A stretch of DNA of 64,000 bases from Epithemia pelagica (Eukaryota > Bacillariophyta > Bacillariophyceae > Surirellales > Surirellaceae), in NCBI GenBank assembly GCA_946965045.2, contig OX337231.1, forward strand, positions 1,178,001 through 1,242,000. Reading direction: 5' to 3'. The notes under the pieces are model-generated. The model was not told where the DNA came from, did not search any database, and was given only the letters and a program-made list of their open reading frames with translations. The position numbers were made by a program, and so were the translations under genes. Shown here in pieces: positions 40,496 through 51,517 of this stretch; the stretch's first letter is position 1; each line of letters starts with the position of its first letter.

Positions 40496-42158
40496 GTGGC
40501 ACAGTCAAAGAAGAGTTTCCAATATGCTATTCCATCCCAAGCGATTTACATTGTAGAGCGTTTCTTTCAGCGTTCCCCATGACCATACCGCATTTTCTAT
40601 CCTCGTACAGATTAAACAATAGATGTGTATCGGTGTTCGAAGTTAATATGGTCGTTATTCTGAATTTGAGCTTTTACTGTTGCGAAGAGTTGTCCAATCA
40701 ATCATCTCAAGAAGGGACTGCCGACCGACTAATGAATGACGAGAAGGCAAGAACAAAACAATGCCTCTTCTGCTGTGTTTCTATAAGGTGTTTTGTTCTG
40801 TTTACGTCACCACACAGTACTGCCAAGTGTTTCAATGACATTCATCGACACCTCAATGACATTCATCGAAACCACTTCCTTTGACGGAGCCGGGGTATGT
40901 TGTTCCCTTTTGTTGTCTTCGTCACACCCCTTCGGGACAACCGAATCAGGTCCGACGTCCGACAATTCCAAAGGCATCAACAGAAACCGCACGATGGTTG
41001 AAATGAGAGAAAGAGTCCTGAGACGTTCCGTTTGAAGCTCGTGACTAGTGCTTAGAACGAGGCAAAACCTTCCTTTTCCATGTCGAGCACTGTCCGGATG
41101 ACCACGCTGGCAGATTGATTTCAGATTCTCCTTCATGGAAGGAATATCGTTTGAAAGGGTATGGGTTCCGATACGAATGGGACCCATCATTTTCTTGAGT
41201 CCAAGATGTCCAGAGTGAGGTGTTGCTCCTAGTATATTGAAAACGCAGCGAATCTCTAAGATCCTGTCGTTCCGTACTTTCTGAAAGCAACGTGCCATAT
41301 CATCCTCCAATGGCGTACTGAGAGGGACCTTTACCAGCAGATGCATCAACTTGTTCCTCGCACGCCAATTTGACTCCAGAAATCGACGCAGCAAGGACCA
41401 GGATGGGCGAAATAAATTCTCGACGGACAGCCTTCTTCCAACGGATCATACAACATACAATTTGTGTCGATTCTTGAGGTCTTGAATTGTGTGTTCTCAT
41501 ACTTTGCTGTCTTCGTCGATAGATGAAGGCAGGGGGAAGAAACTGTCCTGAACGTCCTCTGCCACCGTGATCATCTCCTTGACACCCGCATATTCTAGCG
41601 CTTCAATTTCCGTAACATCAGAAGATTCTTTCTGTGTTGCTTTCACAAATTGTCATTGATTTTATGTTTCCCGTCCCTGTCTGAATATAAGAAATAGTGG
41701 ATATCACTCAGTTAAGTCCACTTCTGCTTCGCTTCGTTTTGTGGATGAAATTCATAGCCAAAGCTGTGCGGCGTGTGTAGACGGCACTACGGAGGAAAAA
41801 CGTCCATACTTGATCGAAAATGAAATGAGACGGTCGTTGGTCCGTGTATTGTATTCATCATCAGTCAACGTGACTCCATTGCTGAGCTTGAGCCGTAAGT
41901 CGTCGTTTCAAAGTCAAAAGTGTGGCGTCCCAAGCTCAAGGTTCCGTCGTCGAGTAATACGTCGCGGTCCCTCTCGCGCGCGACTGGCCGTCAAACGTCA
42001 AACTCCAAACCAAAGACGAGACACCAAGAAGATTTTCGACGAGAATAGCAACAACCAAAACCACTCGCACTCGCACCTTTGCACGTCTCCTTTGGTCACC
42101 CTTGCACCTTGCACCCACAGCATAGAATTCTGATCTAGAACAACACGACGACAAGACC
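40496..42158. other. Long intergenic region with one doubtful gene
   Basis: About 1.66 kb lie between lumazine synthase and the YbjN-like gene. A minus-strand frame at 40807-41394 is treated separately. The right half (41500-42158) has no supported gene; it includes the promoter of the YbjN-like gene. A tandem gacattcatcga/caatgacattc duplication lies near 40838-40870. Confidence 0.4.
40807..41394 (-). CDS. Doubtful hypothetical protein
   Basis: A 195-codon minus-strand frame with mixed composition (NDRILEIRCVFNILGAT, MKENLKSICQRG). No domain, signal or clear start context is visible. Its C terminus contains a small duplicated SMNVIE peptide. It may be a chance frame or a fragment. Confidence 0.2.
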   Translation of the reverse strand: MLRRFLESNWRARNKLMHLLVKVPLSTPLEDDMARCFQKVRNDRILEIRCVFNILGATPHSGHLGLKKMMGPIRIGTHTLSNDIPSMKENLKSICQRGHPDSARHGKGRFCLVLSTSHELQTERLRTLSLISTIVRFLLMPLELSDVGPDSVVPKGCDEDNKREQHTPAPSKEVVSMNVIEVSMNVIETLGSTVW

Positions 42159-43005
42159 ATGACGGCGGAATCCGCACCAATCACCTCCGAATCCACGGCG
42201 ACGACAACAACAACCACAGTGGCAGCCACGGAAACGCCGGCTGAAACAACCAACACCAACAACGACGAGTCTCCGTTTCTCCTCTTGGAAGCGGTGCGTT
42301 CCTATTTGAATGCCTCGGAGTTGAGTCATCAAGTCAAAGAGATGCCGAGTCCGAGTGGTCGTCGATCGGTGCTCATTACCTTAACATTGACGGGTACACA
42401 TTCGTCCTACAAAACCTATCTGGACCTCAAGGAAGCCGAACAACGTTTTTCTGTGTACATTGATACTCCCGTCAAAATCCCTCTTGCCCAACGACCGGCT
42501 GCCTGCGAATATCTCATGCGTGTGGTAAGTAGAGGAGATGTTTAATTACTATGATTATTTGAGGACGATGCGTGGCGCGACAATGTGAAGTGACAGACGC
42601 AAACACAACGAACCATGTGGAACTTTCGCGTGATTGTTTTGCATCTCATGTCTTGTGTGGTGATTGTAATGTCTTGGTTGTTATTTCTCGTTTTTTGTCT
42701 GTACTACCTAGAATTATTCTTTGGCATTGGGCAATTTTGAATTGGATTTTCGCGATGGCGAAGTCCGCTATCGCTGTGCGATTGATGTGGAAGGATGTCC
42801 TCGGTTGAGTCGGGAAATGATTCGCACCAATATCATGGTCTCGGCTGCCACGACCGACCGGTTCTTTCCTGGACTCATGGCGGTCGTCTTTGCGCACAAA
42901 CCACCCGTGGCGGCCTACGAAAAGTGTCGGGCACCCCAGGCCTCGTCGACGAGCAGTGCGGATCGGCAGGACAGTATTCCCGTCCAAACTACCACGGCAC
43001 AATAG
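42159..43005 (+). CDS. YbjN-like domain protein
   Basis: Two exons (42159-42524 and 42712-43005) are joined by a 187-nt intron (gtaagt...acctag) to give 219 residues. After a Thr/Ala-rich N terminus of about 40 residues comes a single alpha/beta domain: FLLLEAVRSYLNAS, SVLITLTLTGTHSSYKTYLD, YIDTPVKIPLAQRPAACEYL, then after the splice NYSLALGNFELDFRDGEVRY and NIMVSAATTDRFFPGLMAVV. This order of strands and helices is that of YbjN/type III secretion chaperone-like proteins, mainly known from bacteria and cyanobacteria. The function in eukaryotes is unknown. The N terminus is not a convincing plastid presequence, so the location is open. The C-terminal 30 residues are disordered. Confidence 0.6.
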
Positions 43006-44118
43006 GAAATACAAGCAACACGTTTCAGTGTTTCATGGGAGCTGAATCATGAGTGGTTGGTGTATGTTTGATACGGTATTGTAAGGATGAACTCTTTCTC
43101 TAGAAGGAGAGAGTTTCGACGACGACTTGGAGGAGAATTCCGTTGTCTTTGTTGTGACAGTTGGTCGTCCCTTGGGACAATCGGTTCTTTTGTCGTCATT
43201 TTCTTTGAAGTACTGTTTTCTTTGGCTCGTGCCAAACCCCAAGACTCTTTCATTAACTAGGAAAAGCTTGGTCCATTTTCAATGTATTCTCTTTCCTTGC
43301 GAGCTCATATGTGGATGATAATCACCATCCATCTCAGGATCATGCTGAATCTTATTTCTTCTTCCCCGTAGTTAATTGTTCAATCGATTTCCAGAGTCTT
43401 CTCTTCACAAATTGTAGTACGTTCCAGCATTCTATTCGCCCCCAGTGAATGGTCATGTGTAAAAGCGGAGCAACCTTGTCCCTTGTATTCGTACTGTCAT
43501 GAGACAGAGACCTAGAGCCGATCACCTTGAACGGCAGAATCTAGTCGGAATGGGACCATGTCGATAAAGGGCCGATAGTCAAGCATTGCTATCCATCAGT
43601 CACAGAGCTAAAGTAGCCGCGGATCATAGCAGTGAAGTTGGATGGTGTCTGGAAGCGCTTTCACACACAAGTGTTTTCCACCACCTGTCATCCGAGGAGT
43701 GTCTACGACGGGGTCATTTGGCAATGTAGATTCTGCTATTTCTGAAATATTGTTGAACCAGTCATCAAAATTCCGATATTGAACAATAACGATGCAGATT
43801 CCCGATTCATCGCTTTCGACCCAAAGCAAACGACATGCTCCATACCCATTACCTTTGGGGAATACGGAATGAAAAAGAGCTGACGCGACAAAATGTGGCC
43901 GAGAGCCTCCGCCAAAAGATTTGGATGGTGACCCGGCTTGGTCACGTGTCACTCAGCTACACGATGAAATACGGATAATGGCATGAGTCCCGTTACGGAC
44001 CGTTACGCGAGGCCTCGTTTGATCATTGTATTGTAGATTGTAGCTTTACCAATCGCGCCACATGCTCTCACTTTTTGGAAGATCCTCAACACCGATCTCA
44101 ATTCCCAATCCAACGAGT
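43006..44118. other. Intergenic region with a possible fragment
   Basis: About 1.1 kb. A minus-strand frame at 43608-43952 reads protein-like (YGACRLLWVESDESGICIV) but has no ATG and a stop just upstream, so it is at most an exon or remnant. Otherwise nothing is seen. Confidence 0.35.
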
Positions 44119-45847
44119 ATGAAGACCAACGACCTCCGTCGACGGTCAGCTCCAAGTCCTCGTCGTTCAGAAGATGCCTCTGAACAATCAGGATGGCCAC
44201 AGTTTCACTGGACACAACCGAATATCACCAACACTTCAACCTCCAGAACCTCCTCCTCCAGTCAATGTTCCATGGTTCGAATTGCGTCAGCACTCCTCGT
44301 CTTGTTTCTCGGCTCTCATTTTGCCGCTATAGTAAAGCATTGGATCCGTTTTCATCGTCACTTGGGCCATGCTGATGGGATACACCGACATGGTTTGGGT
44401 TTGTTATGGGAGGAAGATGCAATGCCGTCTGGACTTTCCTACCTGTTTGCCTTGTCCGATCAACCATCCGACTACGAACGAAACAAACAAGCCCATCTCA
44501 AGAAACTCAACAATGGCTATGTCTTTCACATTGTCTTTAGTACTGGTTGTAACGCCTTTCAAGATTGGCAATCCTATGCCTTTTTCTATCATGTCATGGC
44601 GTCGGGCTTTACTGGTAACGTATCAAGAACAAATTCAAGGACCCATGTCGAGTCAGTTCCACTTACATACCACTCCAGATTTCTCGTTTGAAGCAAGGAA
44701 CCAAACCCAGGGAAAGAAGTACAAGTTCTTCAACAAACCTTTTGGGATGCGTCATTGGATGACACACAGCCTCGGCTTTCCCATTCATACATCAGAAGAA
44801 TGGGACAAGACAATCGTTGTGTTGATGGATCCAGATCAATTTCTCATGCGTCCCTTTGAAAAGATTAATATGACAGACGAACGTGAATTGTGGAAAGACC
44901 CCAACGGGTATCGAGTGGTGGGAAAAGGCCAGCCTATGGGTGCCAATTATTGTTATGGAGGCAATTATATCAAGAATGACCTGAACGTTTCCGAGTTGCT
45001 GGAATTGCCCGAACTGGCTGCATCCAAAGATTCGGGGCTGCGTGACGCCACTCCCGAGTCCATGGCGTCACACTATGCGGTGGGGCCGCCCTATGTAGTG
45101 GAGGCTACCGATATGTTTCAGATTGTGCAGATGTGGGCTTCCTTGGTGGTTCCGATTCACCAACAAATGTACACGAATGGGACAGGCAATGTGTTTATGG
45201 CGGAAATGTATGCTTATTCTTGTGCTGCTGCACACTTGCATTTGCCCCATCAATTGTCACGATCCTTTATGATTTCGTCCACCATTGACCTACAAGGATG
45301 TTTTCGATGCGAAGCTTGGAACGATTGGGTGGATTACACGCCACGGTCATCACCCTCCAGATCACAAAACCTTGTCCCCGCTGGATTCTCGGGCACGACG
45401 ACGGCTCTCTCAACACGGAGGGAAACCCGTCCTTCCTCCATATGTTCCTTGGACTATGGTTGGGTTCCTCATAGCTTTCACTATTGCCAATATTATTATC
45501 TCGGTCCGTACAAGTTTTCCAAATACAAGGTACCATCGGGACACAATGAGTCGCACAAGAATTTCTTGTCTTGCGAACATGCCCTGTACGAGGAACCACC
45601 ACACAACATCATGACCTTGTACAATTCTTCCACCGACTTTTCCAACAAGTCCATTTCGTATTCCAGCATGCGAGAACGTCGTCGCATGGCATTTGCCCTT
45701 TGTCAAACTCTTCCGCGCATGAATGCGATGGCCACCTTTTACAAACAACACCATTGTCTTCGTTCAGCTGGCGACAGTTTGGACCTTACAACCAACGACG
45801 ACGCGCATACACATGCCAATTTCAGCAAAGTTTTTCGGTATGCCTAG
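44119..45847 (+). pseudogene. Hydroxyproline O-arabinosyltransferase-like gene, frameshifted copy
   Basis: The copy starts at MKTNDLRRR (44119) or the upstream ATG 44062 and has a signal anchor (IASALLVLFLGSHFAAIV). The conserved block YVFHIVFSTGCNAFQDWQS follows. At about 44623, relative to the paralogue at 46835-48556, 56 bp are missing, which shifts the frame; the remainder continues in the other frame to 45847. Downstream blocks are intact: FNKPFGMRHWM, VLMDPDQFLMRPFEKIN with the DPD donor-binding motif, HYAVGPPYVVEATD and the Cys-containing C terminus. No GT-AG pair repairs the gap. Unless a second start (within 44369 onward, lacking the first block) is used, it is a pseudogene. Codons after the break show no extra damage, so the loss may be recent. 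Confidence 0.75.
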
Positions 45848-46834
45848 ACTTCAGAAACACAGAGAAGGATTCAATCGACTAAACAGGCAATGGGAGCGAT
45901 GAGTTTGTATGTTCGCATTGATAGAAGTCAGCACCGACACCGTCCCAAAATGCAACGCTTGATTTGGGATCAGAGGATGCAACTTCCTATGAATCTCGTC
46001 GAGTGATAGGCCGAAAGTGTTGGCTAACATAACGGAAGACGAAGGTTCCTTGCGGCAATGGTTTGAAATAGTGCTATGTACATAAATGGAGGAAAGAAGA
46101 CCAGGTATTTGTTATGAGAAATTTGTGGTGATCTTGGGCGGATTCAGTGTAAGAAATCACTCTTCATTAGTAAACATTATTGGCTCGCTTCCGACAAACA
46201 ATATTCTGTCATTCCCGGACCTCCGTTCGAAGTTCCTATGTTCCTATGGACAGTAATCTAAGTACCCCTATGATAGTATCAAGTAGGCGGCGCCCTAACA
46301 TTCGTGATTCAGTAGGAGTATTTCGGAGCTGTTGATCAGATCCTTGAATTTTTTTATCACCAATGCCATCTATGCATTGTTGTTCGTATTACAGAGTGGA
46401 AAGTGTCTATCCTAGTTTCAAGAATATTTCAAAATGATGATCCAATCCTGGTTATGGTTTCTCTCAAAGTTGAAAAAGTACAACTTGACAATCGTGGTTT
46501 AGTGTTCCACACCACTACGGCTAGGTAGTCTCTGTTCTGTTTCGTTCATCTTGCCACTGTCTGTCAGTTGTCTAAACGTTGTCGCCGTGTCTTGTTCACC
46601 GCACGAGTTTTGCTCTTCCACTACAAAAGAATCCTCGTGAGTTGCATCCTCCAAGCCATATTGTCTTTTACTCTTCATGCAGTACGCAGTAGCGGATGAA
46701 GATCTCACATTGTCATTGTGAACAATCGCATTGCGGTCATTTTTCTCAGTCATTTTAGAGAGGCAAATAGACTCAGCGTATCCATGCATAGCGAGTTGGA
46801 TTTCAGACGAGTATCTCGGTTGCTTGCCTGGGCC
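45848..46834. other. Convergent 3' region between the transferase pair
   Basis: Almost 1 kb between the two stop codons. There is a doubtful minus-strand frame at 46499-46789 (Ser/Thr/acid-rich) without a domain. No inverted repeat shared by the two flanks was noticed here; the homology is confined to the genes. Confidence 0.4.
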
Positions 46835-48556
46835 CTAGTAGGCGTGTCGAAAGACTTTGCTATAGTTTGCTGGTCGTTCGTTTGTATGGTTCGAGTCCCC
46901 CTTGTCACCATTCGAAACAGGGCAGTTATGGTCTTTGTAAAAGGTGGCCATGGCATTCATGCGCGGAAGGGTTTGGCAAAGTGAAAATGCAACGCGACGC
47001 CGTTGAGAGGGCGAAAGGGATGTTTTAGAAAAATCATCGGAATAGTTGTATACGTCCATAATGTTGTGCGGTGGCTCTTTATATAGTGGGTGTTCACACG
47101 ACAAAAAATTCTTTTTCGACTCCGCATGTCCAGACGGAACATTGTGTTTGAAAAACTTGTACGGACCGAGGCGATAGGATTGACAATAGTGAAAGCAATG
47201 TGGTATCCATTCATAGTCCAAGGAACAAATGGAGGAGGACGTTTGGTTGCTCTTTGGCTCTGTCGCACCCATAGTCGTAGCCACCGTATCGGTTGGGGCG
47301 TCGGATGGGACACGGTGCTGGGGTGTTGTTGGTGGTAAGGGTTCCGGTGTTTTCTCGATCCAATCGTACCAAGCTTCGCATCCTGCTGGTCCTTCGTGAT
47401 CGTTGGTCGCCGATATCATGAAGGATCGAGATAATTGATGGGGCAAGTGTAAATGCGCAGCAGCACAAGAATAGGCATACATTTCCGCCATGAACGGATT
47501 GCCTGTCCCATTCTTGTACATTTGTTGGTGAATAGGAACCACCAAGGTAGCCCACATCTGCACAATCTGAAACATATCAGTGGCTTCCACTACATAGGGC
47601 GGTCCCACGGCATAGTGTGACGCCATGGAATGAGGAGTGGCGTCACGCAACCCCGACATGGTGGAATCATCATTGGAGAGTTCGGGCATTTCCAGCAACT
47701 GGGAAACATTTAGGGCATTGTTGATATAATTGCCTCCATAGCAATACATGGCACCCATAGGCTGGCCTTTTCCCACCACTCGATATCCGTTGGGATCTTT
47801 CCACAATTCGCGTTCGTCCGTCATATTAATCTTTTCAAAGGGACGGATAAGAAATTCATCTGGATCCATCAACACAATGATCGTCTTGTCCCATTCTTGT
47901 GATGTATGATTGGGAAAGCCGAGGCTGTTTGTCATCCAATGACGCATCCCAAAAGGTTTGTTGAAGAACTTGTACTTCTTTCCCTGGGTTTGGTTCCTTG
48001 CTTCATACGAGAAATCTGGAGTGGTATGTAAGTGGAACTGACTCGACATGAGTCCTTGAATTTGTTCCTGATGCACTTTGCGTAATTGATTGGCTTCTTC
48101 TTGAGTGGAACACGAGGCAATCCTGGTAACGTCACCAGTAAAACCCGACGCCATAACATGATAGAAAAAGGCATAGGATTGCCAATCTTGAAAGGCGTTG
48201 CAACCAGTACTAAAGACAATGTGAAAGACGTAGCCATTGTTGAGTTCCTTGAGATGGGCTTGTTTCTTGCGCAAGGCGTCTTGTTTTGGGTCGGACCAAA
48301 GGGAGGATAACACCTCCTCCAATGGAAGTTCCAAATAATGACCCATCTCATCATGGAATCGACTCCAATAATGAACAATGGCCGCCAGATGGGAAGCAAG
48401 TGCCAATACCAGTAGGACAGACCCTATCCGAACTGACCAGAATTTGCGGGTGGTGGTCGTCCAGACTCGTTCTTCAGGAAGAGGACGAGTATTTGGGTCC
48501 AGAGATGATGACCTTGGATACGGGTGACGGGTTTTCATTGTGCTCGTCGTATTCAT
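46835..48556 (-). CDS. Hydroxyproline O-arabinosyltransferase-like type II transferase, intact copy
   Basis: A 573-residue protein from ATG 48556. Its cytosolic tail of about 40 residues is followed by a signal anchor (VRIGSVLLVLALASHLAAIV). The luminal domain begins with YVFHIVFSTGCNAFQDWQS and FYHVMASGFTGDVTRI. It contains the donor-binding IIVLMDPDEFLIRPFEKIN (DPD), WRVVGKGQP-like VVGKGQPMGAMYCYGGNY, HYAVGPPYVVEATD, a LPHQLSRSFMIS segment and paired Cys in the C terminus. This matches the HPAT/peptidyl-serine galactosyltransferase (GT95/96-like) fold, whose members add arabinose or galactose to Hyp or Ser of secreted glycoproteins in the Golgi. The Ser/Thr/Pro-rich patch near residue 415 is a linker. 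It is convergent with the broken copy on the plus strand. Confidence 0.8.
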   Translation of the reverse strand: MNTTSTMKTRHPYPRSSSLDPNTRPLPEERVWTTTTRKFWSVRIGSVLLVLALASHLAAIVHYWSRFHDEMGHYLELPLEEVLSSLWSDPKQDALRKKQAHLKELNNGYVFHIVFSTGCNAFQDWQSYAFFYHVMASGFTGDVTRIASCSTQEEANQLRKVHQEQIQGLMSSQFHLHTTPDFSYEARNQTQGKKYKFFNKPFGMRHWMTNSLGFPNHTSQEWDKTIIVLMDPDEFLIRPFEKINMTDERELWKDPNGYRVVGKGQPMGAMYCYGGNYINNALNVSQLLEMPELSNDDSTMSGLRDATPHSMASHYAVGPPYVVEATDMFQIVQMWATLVVPIHQQMYKNGTGNPFMAEMYAYSCAAAHLHLPHQLSRSFMISATNDHEGPAGCEAWYDWIEKTPEPLPPTTPQHRVPSDAPTDTVATTMGATEPKSNQTSSSICSLDYEWIPHCFHYCQSYRLGPYKFFKHNVPSGHAESKKNFLSCEHPLYKEPPHNIMDVYNYSDDFSKTSLSPSQRRRVAFSLCQTLPRMNAMATFYKDHNCPVSNGDKGDSNHTNERPANYSKVFRHAY

Positions 48557-49173
48557 TGTTCATTGTTGTGGTTGCCGTGGCCATGTTGTTCCGAACTTTG
48601 AAGACTTTGTCTAAAAAAATGAGACATTGATGACTTAAATAATCGCCTGCCGTCGCGTCATTTTGTGTCGTTGCGACAGGGCACCTGTTGTTAAAGCCGG
48701 GTCACCGTACTAGTACCAAATCCTGGGGATCTCGCCACACAATTTTTAGTCGTGACACCGCATGCACATCGAAGTCCATATAGAGTCCTAAGTCCCAAAC
48801 CCCAAACTGGTTTTGGTAAGAGGAGGTTCAAGAATGATCCATTAATTACGGAAGGGTTATTTGCTAGTATGAGAAGGTGCAAGGATGATCCATTACGGAC
48901 GTGCTATTTTGCTTATACACTTCCTATTTCGATTTGCCAGACTGGCGGGAGCGCACCACAAGTTCATCCTTCGGACGTGGAATGTACTCTTTTCGTTGCT
49001 GGGCCTTATATGGAAGTCCTACTCTAGAGGGTAGTCTATGGCGCCTTTCATCCGTCTGAAAGTGAAGGGTCCAAATGGGAAGCAGCGGCAGCAAAGAACC
49101 TGCACTTCATTAGGGTTGCATCCATGGTGCAACAACTCCGTATCTCCAATCTCATAATACACCCCATAATGCT
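48557..49173. other. Intergenic region upstream of the HPAT-like gene
   Basis: About 620 bp without a supported gene. It includes the promoter of the minus-strand transferase and the 3' flank of RUVBL1. A short duplicated atgatccatta-type phrase occurs near 48833 and 48884. Confidence 0.4.
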
Positions 49174-50655
49174 TCACATGAATCCAGAATGTGGATTGTC
49201 ATGTAACATTTGGGCACTTGCTTTGCCATCCAGAAACAATGCGTCCACTTGTTGGATATCGTCCACTTCGATCCGGGTCCGTCCCACGGTTTCGGCCAAA
49301 ATACTGGCGGGTGTCAAGAGTTGGACGGCATAGCGCAAGGACGTGCCTTCTCCAATCCCCGCCAAGCTGATCAAGGCCTCATGAGACAATGCCAGACCTT
49401 CGGTTTTGGCACGAATGGCGACAATTCGTTGAATTTCGTCTCGTGAATAGGGATGGGTTGGAATAATCAAGAGTCGATCCAACAAATCCACCGGAATCCC
49501 ATGCGGACTCAGCATCATGTCATTGCTACTACTACTGTTGTGCATATCCAGTGTACTACTCCCTCGAATCTTGGTAATCCCCCGATTGGTAGCCAATACG
49601 ACAATGGGAGCAATCGTGGATTCCAAACTCCGATTCAAATAGGTAAAGGACTCCAAATCCAACATGTGTACTTCGTCAATAAACAAGACACCGGGAACCA
49701 ATTCCGCCACACCTTCATCAATATACCGCTGGACAACCTTGTTGATTTCCTCTCGCAACTTGTCGGTAATTTCCGTCTTTTTGGGTTTCCCCATGGAGGC
49801 AATGAGGGCCATGACATCTTTGCGCGTCGAGGAACTATGATGCGGTTGGGCATTGGCCACATCCAAATCATGCAACGAGACATCCTGCACCACTTGTTTC
49901 TTTTTGTGCACATCGCCCTTGGGTAAGGGCACGTATTCCTCGGCTTCCAAATCAAATTCCGTGGCAAAACTATCGGATCGTCCCACACGTTTGACGGCAC
50001 CCGAATTGGCCTCGATAAAAATAACATCCCCCACTTGCACTTGTTCCTTGACGAGGGAATCGTACATGGTAGGATCCAATTTGAGCGTCTTGGTCCCCTT
50101 GGCCGTTTTGAGTGTCAGCAATACATGCGAAATGCTCTTGCCGTACGAGGAGGAGGCACCAGACAAGGGATCTTGCGTTTCTTCGACGGACAATTCCGTC
50201 ACTTCTCCTTCATACACTTCCTTGGATTCGCGGATCCGAAGTCCAATCGCCTTGCGAAAATGTTCCATGAGCATTTCCGTCTTTTTGACTTCTTTGGAGT
50301 AGACTTGCGATGCGACAAAGGGTACAAAGGGTGTGGAGGAACCCAATTCTTTGGCCATGGCCAAGGCAATGGCCGTCTTGCCCGTGCCGGGAGGACCCAC
50401 CAGCAACAAGGCTCGTCCCGCAAAATTCGACGCCTGAATCAAATCCACCACCAATCCTGCCGCCTCGCGTGCCTTGGTTTGACCAATCAACCCACACGAT
50501 CGACTCGTAGCGGTGGTGGTGGTGGTGGTTGCTTCATCCTCCAAGAGTTCCGAGCAGTAGCCTTGCTCATTCAATCCCAATCCGGTAATGTGGGTATGAG
50601 CCGCCACTCGATCCGACACGGACGCCGCAGAAGAAGATTTCGGTGCTGGAGCCAT
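49174..50655 (-). CDS. RUVBL1: RuvB-like 1 (Pontin/TIP49a) AAA+ ATPase
   Basis: A 493-residue protein from ATG 50655 ([12 protein letters not shown]); a longer frame to 50757 is unlikely because the added residues have no counterpart. Walker A is [11 protein letters not shown] and Walker [12 protein letters not shown]; sensor and arginine-finger regions follow ([18 protein letters not shown]). The RuvBL-specific insertion domain carries [24 protein letters not shown] and [23 protein letters not shown]. Details such as [18 protein letters not shown] identify the RUVBL1 rather than the RUVBL2 branch. It forms hexamers/dodecamers with RUVBL2 in INO80, SWR1, TIP60 and R2TP complexes. A Thr-rich run ([13 protein letters not shown]) near residue 40 is unusual. 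No intron is present. Confidence 0.93.
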   Translation of the reverse strand: MAPAPKSSSAASVSDRVAAHTHITGLGLNEQGYCSELLEDEATTTTTTATSRSCGLIGQTKAREAAGLVVDLIQASNFAGRALLLVGPPGTGKTAIALAMAKELGSSTPFVPFVASQVYSKEVKKTEMLMEHFRKAIGLRIRESKEVYEGEVTELSVEETQDPLSGASSSYGKSISHVLLTLKTAKGTKTLKLDPTMYDSLVKEQVQVGDVIFIEANSGAVKRVGRSDSFATEFDLEAEEYVPLPKGDVHKKKQVVQDVSLHDLDVANAQPHHSSSTRKDVMALIASMGKPKKTEITDKLREEINKVVQRYIDEGVAELVPGVLFIDEVHMLDLESFTYLNRSLESTIAPIVVLATNRGITKIRGSSTLDMHNSSSSNDMMLSPHGIPVDLLDRLLIIPTHPYSRDEIQRIVAIRAKTEGLALSHEALISLAGIGEGTSLRYAVQLLTPASILAETVGRTRIEVDDIQQVDALFLDGKASAQMLHDNPHSGFM

Positions 50656-51517
50656 GTCTGCTGTTCGTGCCGTTCCAACGTCGATGCGAAGAGAGGGGAA
50701 GCCTTTGACGACCAATGTCGGACCAAAAAGGATTCTTGTGGAGAACAAAAGATCCACCCCCCAAAAAGGGCAAGGCGGAGGTGGTCGTGGGGGGGGCGCC
50801 CCCCTCCATTTTTAGAAGCACAGGCACGGAGCATGGCTCACGCGCACATATCTTCTTCACCGCAAAATGTTAAATGTTGTCTCATCCTGTCTGAGACAAT
50901 CCCTGGGTATCAGGACTGTTGTTGACGGAATGGGTCCATACTCCGATTTTGACTCTCATGAGACCGGTTGTGCTCGGACTCTGGGTTCTCTCTATCTGTC
51001 ACTCATGTCCCACCCAACAAAGGAAAGACGACAGCATGCTTTGTGTTTTTGCAAAACCATGTTCCAGGAAAAGCCCTTGGTTTCTCGCCATCACCGTCTC
51101 AATGGAGGACGTACGTGGACGGGATACTCTCTCCACTCAAAGTCAGATCCAGTGAAGCTGACGACCTTGTCCGTCGGTGGAGAAGGGTCCATTCCATTTT
51201 GATATCAGGGTGGACGAGAATGAAACGGCAAAACCTACTCGTCCCTGCTTCTCAAAGACGCCCTCGAGATGGCAATCCAAAGTTGCACATTTGTTCCATT
51301 GACGTGGTGAATATCTCCAATCTTCCAGACCTAGGACAAAAGATATTCATTGTAGAGAAATCTCCAGAAATAAAATGAATCGTGCACATCGGCAGATGAT
51401 GATGCTAGCATATGGTGGGACCAACAACATTTCTAGTATAGCGTTTTCTCGTGACTTGAATGGAACCCATGTTTCAAAACTAAATAACGTTCCCATCTAG
51501 ATTGTTTCCTGCTTATG
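50656..51517. other. Intergenic region between RUVBL1 start and the secreted protein 3' end
   Basis: About 860 bp. A C-rich patch (ggggggcgcccccc at about 50790-50804) lies just upstream of RUVBL1. Plus-strand frames at 50867-51380 are short and contain no recognisable motif. Confidence 0.4.

Noticed and set aside
50867-51378. Plus-strand frames between RUVBL1 and the secreted protein
   Set aside because: Three overlapping short frames with no motif and no conserved start; probably chance.
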